A DNA stretch of 10,541 nt from Moraxellaceae bacterium (lineage in GTDB: Bacteria > Pseudomonadota > Gammaproteobacteria > Pseudomonadales > Ketobacteraceae), in NCBI GenBank assembly GCA_002402125.1, contig NVVG01000267.1, positions 1-10,541 on the forward strand. Reading direction: 5' to 3'. The notes beneath the pieces are model-generated. The model was not told the DNA's origin and ran no database searches. It saw only the letters and a program-made list of their open reading frames with translations. Both the position numbers and the translations under genes were made by a program. Below are positions 1 through 6,463 of the stretch, piece after piece; position 1 is the stretch's first letter, and each line of letters begins with the position of its first letter.

Positions 1-776
1 TTCAGTGACAAATCCATCCACAATTGACCATGTCGATCCGCAGGGAAAAAATGCGCGATACGGTCCATTGCCTGGTTAGCGTTATTCGCATGTAACGTTG
101 CCAATACCAAATGCCCTGTTTCAGCAAACGCGACCGCATATTCCATGGTCTCTCGGGTACGAATCTCCCCGATCATAATAACGTCAGGCGCTTGTCGCAG
201 GGTGTTTTTTAATGCCACATCAAAGCCTTCAGTATCCAAGCCCACCTCTCGCTGGGTCACAATACATCCTGCATGCTGATGTATGTACTCTATTGGATCC
301 TCGATACAAATAATGTGACCTTTACTATTATGATTCCGATGACCAATCATTGATGCTAGTGAGGTTGATTTACCCGTACCCGTCGCACCAACAAAAATAA
401 CCAAACCACGTTTGGTCATCGAAAGATCTTTAATAATAGCCGGCAAACCTAAGTCATCAATACGCGGAATGTTGGTTTCGATTCTTCGCAATACCATACC
501 AACCAAATTTCGTTGGTAAAACGCACTCACTCGAAAACGGCCTATGCCTCGCGCACTAATCGCAAAGTTACACTCTCGGGTTTCAACAAATTCTTTGCGT
601 TGAGACTCGTTCATCACCCCTAATACGGTTTCACGGGTTTTTTCTGGACTTAATGATGTCTTGGTTACAGGTAGAATACGTCCATTAACCTTCATACTTG
701 GTGCAACACCAGCGGTTATAAACAGATCCGACGCGCCTTTTTCCACCATCAGTTTTAGCAGACCTTCAAAGTCCAT
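1..776 (-). CDS. pilU: Type IV pilus retraction ATPase PilU (C-terminus cut by window edge)
   Basis: This is a hexameric cytoplasmic ATPase of the PilT/PilU group that helps depolymerise type IV pili during twitching. The 258 visible codons start at ATG 776, with AGAGGT (782-787) five bases upstream. They show the N-terminal domain (about 1-100), a Walker A motif GATGTGKST at residues 130-138 (K136), the Asp box IEDPIEYIH (158-166), a Walker B region IMIGEIR with E204, and the His box TGHLVLATLH (220-229). The frame is still open at base 1, so roughly the last third of a typical PilU of about 380 residues is missing. It lies 56 bp downstream of pilT on the same strand, as in Pseudomonas. It is assigned to PilU rather than a second PilT because of this position and the divergent motif spelling (GATGTGKS, IRTRETM). 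Confidence 0.93.
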   Translation of the reverse strand, partial: MDFEGLLKLMVEKGASDLFITAGVAPSMKVNGRILPVTKTSLSPEKTRETVLGVMNESQRKEFVETRECNFAISARGIGRFRVSAFYQRNLVGMVLRRIETNIPRIDDLGLPAIIKDLSMTKRGLVIFVGATGTGKSTSLASMIGHRNHNSKGHIICIEDPIEYIHQHAGCIVTQREVGLDTEGFDVALKNTLRQAPDVIMIGEIRTRETMEYAVAFAETGHLVLATLHANNANQAMDRIAHFFPADRHGQLWMDLSL

Positions 777-781
777 TATTC

Positions 782-787
782 ACCTCT
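782..787 (-). promoter_or_regulatory. Ribosome binding site of pilU
   Basis: AGAGGT on the minus strand lies five bases before ATG 776. It is a good Shine-Dalgarno match and fixes the pilU start in the short pilT-pilU spacer. Confidence 0.6.
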
Positions 788-817
788 TATCCAACTTTCT
801 AGCTTACTATTTAGAGT

Positions 818-837
818 GCTATTAAAGCGCTATTAAA
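818..837. repeat. Short tandem repeat in the pilT-pilU junction
   Basis: The 9-mer gctattaaa occurs at 818-826 and again at 829-837, an 11-bp period. The second copy overlaps the pilT stop codon. On the minus strand pilT ends in two adjacent in-frame stops, TAA then TAG. No clear hairpin or promoter is visible, so any role is unknown. Confidence 0.35.
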
Positions 838-1867
838 AATTATCAGGATTCTTTGCTTTCTCTCTAGCAGACTCAGGAGAGATCAAGCCTTTATTTAGCA
901 ATTCACGCAAGCACTGGTCTAGTGTCTGCATACCTAAGTTGCCACCGGTCTGAATAGCGGAATACATCTGTGCCACTTTATCTTCTCGAATCAAGTTGCG
1001 TATTGCAGGTGTTCCAATCATGATTTCATGAGCGGCCACTCGGCCACCACCATTTTTCTTCAATAGAGACTGAGAAATTACCGCCTGCAATGATTCAGAC
1101 AACATCGAACGTACCATCGATTTTTCTGCTGCAGGAAATACATCCACAACACGGTCAATAGTTTTTGCCGCTGACGTGGTGTGCAAGGTACCAAATACCA
1201 AGTGACCCGTTTCTGCCGCGGTTAATGCCAAGCGAATAGTTTCCAAATCTCGCATTTCACCCACCAGGATGATATCAGGATCTTCCCGTAGCGCTGAACG
1301 TAATGCTTCGGAAAAACCTAGAGTATCTCGATGCACTTCTCGCTGGTTCACTAAGCATTTTTTACTCTCATGAACAAATTCGATAGGATCCTCGATGGTC
1401 AATATATGCTCATATCGAGATTCATTAATATAATCTACCATCGCGGCTAGCGTAGTACTTTTACCAGAGCCGGTTGGACCAGTAACTAATACGAGACCAC
1501 GGGGAATGTCTGAGATATCCCGGAAAACCTGGCCCTGCCCCAAATCTTCCATCGTCAACACTTTAGCCGGGATGGTACGAAATACCGCACCAGCACCTCG
1601 GTTATGGTTAAACGCGTTAACACGAAATCGTGCCACACCAGGTACTTCAAAGGAGAAATCTGTTTCCAAAAACTCTTCAAAATCTTTTCGCTGCTTATCA
1701 TTCATGATGTCGTAGATAAGCGAATGCACTTGCTTATGATCCATCGGTGGTAAATTGATGCGGCGCACGTCTCCGTCCACACGAATCATTGGCGGCAACC
1801 CAGCCGACAAATGTAAATCTGACGCACCATTCTTAACACTAAACGCGAGTAGTTCTGTAATATCCAT
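833..1867 (-). CDS. pilT: Type IV pilus retraction motor ATPase PilT
   Basis: This is the main retraction ATPase of type IV pili, acting as a hexamer at the cytoplasmic base of the pilus to drive twitching motility and DNA uptake. At 344 residues it has the usual family length. Visible motifs are an N-terminal PAS-like domain (about 1-100) with the start signature MDITELLAFSVKNGASDLHL, a Walker A motif GPTGSGKST at 130-138 (K136), the Asp box TIEDPIEFVH (157-166), Walker B ILVGEMRD with catalytic E204, the His box TGHLVFGTLHT (220-230), and the PilT-specific AIRNLIRE motif at 288-295, which is needed for retraction. The ATG at 1867 is chosen because it gives the canonical PilT N-terminus. Only a weak AGG lies about 11 bases upstream. 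It is probably cotranscribed with pilU and is divergent from yggS. Confidence 0.97.
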   Translation of the reverse strand: MDITELLAFSVKNGASDLHLSAGLPPMIRVDGDVRRINLPPMDHKQVHSLIYDIMNDKQRKDFEEFLETDFSFEVPGVARFRVNAFNHNRGAGAVFRTIPAKVLTMEDLGQGQVFRDISDIPRGLVLVTGPTGSGKSTTLAAMVDYINESRYEHILTIEDPIEFVHESKKCLVNQREVHRDTLGFSEALRSALREDPDIILVGEMRDLETIRLALTAAETGHLVFGTLHTTSAAKTIDRVVDVFPAAEKSMVRSMLSESLQAVISQSLLKKNGGGRVAAHEIMIGTPAIRNLIREDKVAQMYSAIQTGGNLGMQTLDQCLRELLNKGLISPESAREKAKNPDNF

Positions 1868-2065
1868 TAATTTTTTAACCTGTCGTCAGTCTATTTCATG
1901 TCCAAGTGACAGTTGGGCCCTCTATTAGATTAGCAGGCAGATTGCAGTTACACACAGTAATCCAGTAATTGGCTTAACTTTACGTTAGAATATTCCTACT
2001 ACACGTTAGAATAATCCCACTAACATCCCCAATCTACCTCAATTTAATAGATATATCATAGTATT
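1868..2065. promoter_or_regulatory. Divergent pilT / yggS control region
   Basis: This 198-bp non-coding region separates two divergent operons and must hold promoters for both. I could not find a convincing -35/-10 pair with 16-18 bp spacing on either strand. TAGAAT hexamers occur at 1986-1991 and 2007-2012, both inside the direct repeat, and each lacks a good partner. I also see no GG-N10-GC sigma-54 element. The yggS start at 2066 has no recognisable Shine-Dalgarno, so its message may be leaderless or weakly initiated. Confidence 0.5.
1982..2021. repeat. 19-bp direct repeat, 21-bp period, upstream of yggS
   Basis: The unit acgttagaatattcctact (1982-2000) recurs as acgttagaataatcccact (2003-2021), with 17 of 19 positions identical. 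The 21-bp period is about two helical turns, so both copies face the same side of the DNA. That spacing suits a regulator binding as a dimer of direct half-sites, but the regulator is not known. Each copy carries a TAGAAT that could act as a -10 element. Confidence 0.6.
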
Positions 2066-2767
2066 ATGATCACTTATGAGCAACAGATCGCAGTCCGGTT
2101 AGAACAGGTAATAAACCGTATGACTAACATCTGCCAGCAGCAGCAACGCTCATCACCTATGCTATTGGCCGTTAGCAAAACACGTGCTGCCGACGAAGTC
2201 CGCACATTACTGAATGCAGGCGTGAAAAATTTCGGGGAGAATTATTTACAAGAAGCCCTCGATAAACAACAACAGCTAACCGATAGCAACATCTGTTGGC
2301 ATTTTATCGGCCCCATTCAATCCAATAAGACTCGCCCCATCGCAGAGCATTTTGATTGGGTTCACAGCATAGACCGCATCAAGCTTGCCAGCAGACTCAG
2401 CAAGCAACGCCCGCCAACACTTCACCCGCTGCAAGTTTGTCTACAAATCAATATCGATAATGAAACGTCAAAATCTGGCTTTTCTGTACAAGAAGCCGTC
2501 GATGCCGCCATTAACATTAGCCAACTGCCTCAACTACAGTTGCGCGGCTTGATGTGTATCCCTGAAAAAAGACATCATAGCCCCGATCAACAACAACCTT
2601 TTGCCAATTTGGCAATATTAATGGCTACGATTAATCAACGGCTACCCAAGAATATACCTCCGTTGGACACCCTGTCGATGGGCATGTCCAATGATATGGA
2701 AGCTGCAATAACGGAAGGTGCCACCATTGTGCGTATTGGTACCGCATTATTTGGCCCACGACAATAG
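2066..2767 (+). CDS. yggS: YggS / PLPBP family pyridoxal-phosphate homeostasis protein
   Basis: This is a cytosolic single-domain PLP-binding protein with the alanine-racemase N-terminal TIM-barrel fold. It has no known enzymatic turnover; the family buffers PLP and affects amino-acid and vitamin B6 balance. At 233 residues it has the usual length. PLP-binding K38 lies in LLAVSKTR (33-40). Family motifs follow: FGENYLQE (56-63), HFIGPIQSNK (79-88), LSMGMSNDMEAAI (203-215) and the phosphate-binding RIGTALFG (223-230). The ATG at 2066 is the only start that leaves the usual N-terminal helix, although no Shine-Dalgarno is visible. proC follows 51 bp later, the widely conserved yggS-proC pairing. 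Confidence 0.95.
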   Translation: MITYEQQIAVRLEQVINRMTNICQQQQRSSPMLLAVSKTRAADEVRTLLNAGVKNFGENYLQEALDKQQQLTDSNICWHFIGPIQSNKTRPIAEHFDWVHSIDRIKLASRLSKQRPPTLHPLQVCLQINIDNETSKSGFSVQEAVDAAINISQLPQLQLRGLMCIPEKRHHSPDQQQPFANLAILMATINQRLPKNIPPLDTLSMGMSNDMEAAITEGATIVRIGTALFGPRQ

Positions 2768-2818
2768 TCTGCAGCCCTGGCATCATAAATACCCAATTGG
2801 ACTGAACAGGTACACAAC

Positions 2819-3628
2819 ATGAGCGCAAAAATCACCTTTATTGGTGCCGGAAATATGGCAACCAGTTTAGCCGGCGGCTTAATCGCTAAAGGTTACCCAA
2901 ATACCGATATTACGATGACAGACCTTAATGAAGATCAGTTATTGCACAATCGAAATACTCTTGGGGTAAAAACGACACAAGACAACACCCAAGCCTGCAA
3001 CAATGCCGACGTTATTGTGTTGGCAGTTAAACCCCAAGTTATGGCTAAGGTTGCAGTACCACTAAAAGACATCGTGGCACAACGTTCCCCCCTTGTTGTG
3101 AGTATTGCTGCGGGCATAACCCTCTCCAACCTACAGCAATGGCTAGGAAATTCCGCGCCTATTGTACGCTGCATGCCGAATACTCCGGCACTGGTACAAT
3201 CTGCAGCAAGCGGATTATTTGCCAATCAACATGTTAGTGACCATCAAAAAGCCCTAGCGAAGGATGTAATGTCTGCAGTAGGCCTAGCGCTGTGGGTAGA
3301 AAACGAAGACCAAATTGACGCAGTCACTGCGTTATCTGGCAGTGGTCCCGCGTATTTCTTGCTAGTCATGCAAGCCATGATGGAAACGGGCCGCAGCTTG
3401 GGACTGCCTGAATCCATAGCCTCACAATTAACGCTACAAACTGCATTGGGTTCGGCCCAACTAGCTCTCGCCAGCGATGTTGATGTCGCGGAATTACGTC
3501 GTCGCGTTACCTCTCCTGGCGGCACCACTGAACGCGCCATTGGTATCATGCAAGAAAAAGGGCTAGAAGGCATATTTGCCGATGCGTTAAAAGGTGCTTA
3601 TGATCGATCAAAAGAGTTGGCATCATAG
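2819..3628 (+). CDS. proC: Pyrroline-5-carboxylate reductase ProC
   Basis: This cytosolic enzyme catalyses the last step of proline biosynthesis, the NAD(P)H-dependent reduction of 1-pyrroline-5-carboxylate to L-proline. At 269 residues it is typical in length. The N-terminal Rossmann domain shows FIGAGNMATSLAGG (7-20, the GxGxxA nucleotide loop) and AVKPQ (69-73), followed by RCMPNTPA (117-124). The C-terminal helical dimerisation domain holds ALSGSGPAYF (171-180) and the P5C reductase signature SPGGTTERAI (232-241). The ATG at 2819 has an AGG about nine bases upstream. It sits between yggS and yggT, probably in one transcript, though a 131-bp gap to yggT leaves room for a second promoter. 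Confidence 0.97.
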   Translation: MSAKITFIGAGNMATSLAGGLIAKGYPNTDITMTDLNEDQLLHNRNTLGVKTTQDNTQACNNADVIVLAVKPQVMAKVAVPLKDIVAQRSPLVVSIAAGITLSNLQQWLGNSAPIVRCMPNTPALVQSAASGLFANQHVSDHQKALAKDVMSAVGLALWVENEDQIDAVTALSGSGPAYFLLVMQAMMETGRSLGLPESIASQLTLQTALGSAQLALASDVDVAELRRRVTSPGGTTERAIGIMQEKGLEGIFADALKGAYDRSKELAS

Positions 3629-3759
3629 GCTCAGCTAGAATCTAAACTGCCATGTGTTGGACCTAAGGTGCTATAGTCAATAGACGATTCAAACCAACCA
3701 TACTCTACATTGCATAATGCTTTAAACTACAAACCCCTATTGTAAGGAACCTGATCATT
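3629..3759 (+). other. proC-yggT intergenic gap
   Basis: This 131-bp gap holds no open frame of note. The hexamer TTGGAC at 3657-3662 resembles a -35 element, but the -10 region at proper spacing is poor, so a promoter is not supported. The only clear signal is the TAAGGA ribosome binding site shortly before the yggT start. Confidence 0.4.
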
Positions 3760-4308
3760 ATGAATCCAGCTGGTGCATTCGTTTTTATTATTGGCTACGC
3801 TTTTGATATTTACATTATGATTGTGTTGGCGCGCTTTATTCTACAAATGGTGCGTGCCGATTTTTACAACCCTGTTTCCCAATTTATCGTCAAAGTCACC
3901 ACACCGGTACTCAAACCATTACGCCGTATTATTCCCGGATTCGGTGGTATTGATATCGCCAGCATTGTGCTGATGTTTACTTTAGTGCTTATCAAAATTC
4001 TTATCCTTCTATTAATAGATTATGGCTCATTGAGCGGCCTTTCTTTATTGACCCTGAGTATCATCACCGTAAAATCTGCCGCTAACATCGTGCTCAACTT
4101 TTACATGTTCTGCATATTTATCGGGATAATATTAAGCTGGATATCACAAGGATCATACAACGCCTTCTCAGCCTTACTGCATCAGATTACTGAACCCATT
4201 TTAGCCCCCGCCCGAAAAATCCTACCACCGATGGGTGGGCTAGATTTATCACCGATGATTATTCTAATACTCATCAGTTTCATTAAGGTATTATTTAGAC
4301 TTGGTTAG
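3760..4308 (+). CDS. yggT: YggT family integral membrane protein
   Basis: This is a small inner-membrane protein with two tandem YGGT domains. Its molecular role is not settled; relatives have been linked to osmotic or ion tolerance in enterobacteria, and plastid and cyanobacterial YggT-like proteins to membrane or nucleoid organisation. The two halves align with each other. In each, a hydrophobic helix is followed by a polar segment ending in a proline/basic motif: TPVLKPLRRIIPGFGGID (48-65) and EPILAPARKILPPMGGLDLS (145-164). A further hydrophobic helix follows each motif. Hydrophobic stretches lie near 7-30, 66-88, 113-129 and 165-178. At 182 residues it is close to family length. The ATG at 3760 is preceded by TAAGGA. 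It is the last gene of the conserved yggS-proC-yggT block. Confidence 0.93.
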   Translation: MNPAGAFVFIIGYAFDIYIMIVLARFILQMVRADFYNPVSQFIVKVTTPVLKPLRRIIPGFGGIDIASIVLMFTLVLIKILILLLIDYGSLSGLSLLTLSIITVKSAANIVLNFYMFCIFIGIILSWISQGSYNAFSALLHQITEPILAPARKILPPMGGLDLSPMIILILISFIKVLFRLG

Positions 4309-4321
4309 GGTCCTTTATAAT
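4294..4321 (+). promoter_or_regulatory. Candidate sigma-70 promoter for the dynamin-like gene
   Basis: A consensus -10 TATAAT lies at 4316-4321, with TTTAGA at 4294-4299 as a 4-of-6 match to the -35 at 16-bp spacing. Transcription would begin near 4328 and leave a leader of about 120 bases before the ATG at 4451. The -10 is excellent and the -35 mediocre, and the element has not been tested. Confidence 0.35.
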
Positions 4322-4328
4322 AACCCTA
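4306..4328. repeat. Hairpin overlapping the yggT stop, with TATAAT in its loop
   Basis: TAGGGT (4306-4311) and ACCCTA (4323-4328) form a perfect 6-bp inverted repeat with an 11-base loop. The first arm includes the yggT stop codon. No T-run follows, so it is unlikely to be a strong intrinsic terminator. The loop contains a consensus TATAAT at 4316-4321. Confidence 0.4.
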
Positions 4329-4391
4329 CAGAAAGACATTTGCTGCTAAACTAAAGCGATAGTGAGAGGCTCACGCTCAATTTAACACGAC

Positions 4392-4403
4392 TTGCTATAG
4401 CAA
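4392..4403. repeat. Perfect 12-bp palindrome upstream of the dynamin-like gene
   Basis: TTGCTATAGCAA is its own reverse complement and lies 47 bp before the ATG at 4451, downstream of the candidate promoter. It could be an operator or an mRNA hairpin. A further small imperfect stem, GTGAG/CTCAC at 4362-4374, lies just upstream. Confidence 0.4.
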
Positions 4404-4450
4404 CAAAAATCAATACAAACTCCGCCAACTAATCGGACGCTGCTTACGAC

Positions 4451-6427
4451 ATGGATTCCAGCCGCTTAACACGCCAGGTCAACGCATACATCAAATGGAG
4501 AACAGGCATCCTCCAGCAGTTGATGCGCTACCGTAGTTGGCTGGTGTCCAATAACCTGCATTCTCCAGAAATAGATGAACGGATGAAAGCGTCCGTCGAA
4601 ATGCTGAATCACGATCGCATTATTCTAGCGTTTGTTGGCGAATTCTCCCGCGGTAAAACTGAGCTTATCAACGCGCTCTTTTTTGCCCATTTTGGTACTC
4701 GAGTATTACCGTCGGGGGGTGGTCGCACCACCATGTGTCCCACGGAGCTACTTTACGATCCCAATGACAAAAAGAGTTACATTCGCCTGCTTCCTATAGA
4801 AACAAGATTAAGCAGCTCAGGATTATCCAGCTTCCGCAAAATCCCCGATAATTGGGTGTATGTACCTATTGACTCCACCAATCCAGAAATGATGAAAAAA
4901 GCATTTTCGGAAGTGGCCTCTGTCAAAAAAATATTGAGAGAAGATGCTGCGGCAATGGGTTTCCAAGTCGACGTCTTAGAACCTGTAGAAGATAACCGCG
5001 ATAAAGTCTATATCCCCGCATGGCGTCACGCTATTATCAGTTTTCGACACCCTCTACTTGAACAGGGCCTAACGATTATCGATACTCCGGGGCTCAATGC
5101 GCTGGGGTGTGAGCCCGAACTGACCTTTAGCTTATTACCCGAAGCCCACGCAATTCTACTATTACTAAGCGCCTCTACCGGTGTTAGCAGCACCGACTTA
5201 GAAATCTGGAACCGGCACATTCGTGATCTTAATTTACGAGAAAATACCGGAGTTTATGCAATCCTCAATAAAATGGACTCCATTTGGGATGAACTCGAAG
5301 CCGATGCCTATAACCATGAAATCATACGCGGCATGCAGGCTCAGTGTTCTCGGCTACTGGGCATCGCTCCCGAAGAGATCATTCCGGTATCCGCGAAAGA
5401 AGGTTTACTCGCGCAAATTGAACACAACACTGCGCGCTTAGAGCAAAGTAATTTACCTGCGCTAGAGAAACTATTAACCAACGATGTCATTCATCGCAAA
5501 GAGCTAGTGGTAAAAAACCGCGTAGTGAAAGACATCCTCACGATGCTGCACGGCAGCCGCAAGATGATGTTGCGCAGAAAAGAGAGCTTATTAGAGCAAC
5601 AACAGATTCTACTGGGTGATGTAAAAGACCATGCCAGCCAACTCGACAAACTGTCAATTCAAAGCAAATCCGAACAGGCTTTTTACCATAAAAAGTTAAT
5701 TCTACTTAAATCCAGTCATAAAGCCATCGTGCGAGAAAGTTCAACCATGCTGGCCCATGTAGAAAAAGAAAAGCTAGAACAATATCGACAGTCAGCAGGC
5801 AAGGCACTAACCGCTTCATGGACAGTGGTTGGAATGAATAATGCGATGGACAAATTCTTTGATAATATCCGCGACGACATGATTACTTTTACCGCGGCCA
5901 AGGACGAGGTTCAAAAACTGGTTGCTGAAATATACGCTAATTATGAATCCGAGCAAGGATTAGCACCTATTGACTATCCACGATTTGATTGTAAAACATA
6001 CATAACCAGGCTCGATGACCTGCGAAATAAATCCGGCAGTTTTCGGCGCAACTTAAAAAAGATGCTCACTGAGCAAAAATCCACATCAAAACGTTTCTTC
6101 ACCACCATTGCCACTGAAATAAGCAATATCTATTTGCAACTACGAAAAGATGGCTCGGCATGGATAAATGAAGTGTTATTGCCAATATTCCAAAATGTTC
6201 AGCAACAAAAGAAATTACTCGAAGAACAGGTCTTTAAATTAAAATCCGTTTCCGACCACGGCGATGACACCAAGACAAAAATCATGAAAATCAAAGCTAT
6301 GCTTGATGACATCAATACCCAACTGGCCCAGGCAGACGATATTTTAAATAAATTAAGAATCCCCGCCCCAATTGAACGCATTAAAACCCAACCACCCAAA
6401 AAACCACCCCATAATTTTAAGCCTTAA
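4451..6427 (+). CDS. Dynamin-family large GTPase, function unknown
   Basis: This predicted cytoplasmic or peripheral-membrane GTPase has 658 residues. Dynamin relatives bind and remodel membranes through GTP-driven assembly; the role of this one is not known. All five G motifs are visible: G1 GEFSRGKT (63-70, K69), G2 probably T93/T94 in RTTMCPTEL, G3 DTPG (211-214), G4 NKMD (273-276) and G5 SAK (314-316). About 115 residues separate G2 from G3. The region from about 350 to the end is mainly charged helix, with likely coiled coil near 375-445 and 590-635. I see no transmembrane segment or signal peptide. The tail (638-658) is rich in proline and lysine (PPKKPP). The start ATG 4451 has only a weak GGA upstream. 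It follows yggT on the same strand after 142 bp. The segment around IPAWRH...DTPGLNALG resembles uncharacterised dynamin-family proteins of beta/gamma-proteobacteria, from memory. Confidence 0.85.
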   Translation: MDSSRLTRQVNAYIKWRTGILQQLMRYRSWLVSNNLHSPEIDERMKASVEMLNHDRIILAFVGEFSRGKTELINALFFAHFGTRVLPSGGGRTTMCPTELLYDPNDKKSYIRLLPIETRLSSSGLSSFRKIPDNWVYVPIDSTNPEMMKKAFSEVASVKKILREDAAAMGFQVDVLEPVEDNRDKVYIPAWRHAIISFRHPLLEQGLTIIDTPGLNALGCEPELTFSLLPEAHAILLLLSASTGVSSTDLEIWNRHIRDLNLRENTGVYAILNKMDSIWDELEADAYNHEIIRGMQAQCSRLLGIAPEEIIPVSAKEGLLAQIEHNTARLEQSNLPALEKLLTNDVIHRKELVVKNRVVKDILTMLHGSRKMMLRRKESLLEQQQILLGDVKDHASQLDKLSIQSKSEQAFYHKKLILLKSSHKAIVRESSTMLAHVEKEKLEQYRQSAGKALTASWTVVGMNNAMDKFFDNIRDDMITFTAAKDEVQKLVAEIYANYESEQGLAPIDYPRFDCKTYITRLDDLRNKSGSFRRNLKKMLTEQKSTSKRFFTTIATEISNIYLQLRKDGSAWINEVLLPIFQNVQQQKKLLEEQVFKLKSVSDHGDDTKTKIMKIKAMLDDINTQLAQADDILNKLRIPAPIERIKTQPPKKPPHNFKP

Positions 6428-6448
6428 TGCATATTTTTCAATTGGGGT
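6398..6448 (-). terminator. Candidate intrinsic terminator of the minus-strand signalling operon
   Basis: On the minus strand ACCCCA (6448-6443) pairs with TGGGGT (6411-6406), extended by ATT/AAT after a two-base bulge. The run GG then TTTTTT (6403-6398) follows. The loop is long (about 25-31 bases), which weakens the call. The 3' arm and T-run lie inside the last codons of the convergent dynamin-like gene; the T-run is the complement of its Lys-Lys codons in PPKKPP. Confidence 0.4.
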
Positions 6449-6463
6449 AAGAGCAACATTATA

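Noticed and set aside
1930..1960. Sigma-54 promoter for pilT, suggested by GGC and TTGC-like words
   Set aside because: The spacing between GG and GC is six bases rather than ten, so it does not meet the -24/-12 pattern.
2935..3573. Two minus-strand open frames of about 100 codons opposite proC
   Set aside because: proC is unmistakable on the plus strand; these frames have no recognisable motifs and are codon-bias shadows.
3657..3685. Promoter for yggT starting from TTGGAC
   Set aside because: The -10 region at proper spacing (around 3680) is a poor match, and the better TATAGT at 3672 is only nine bases away.
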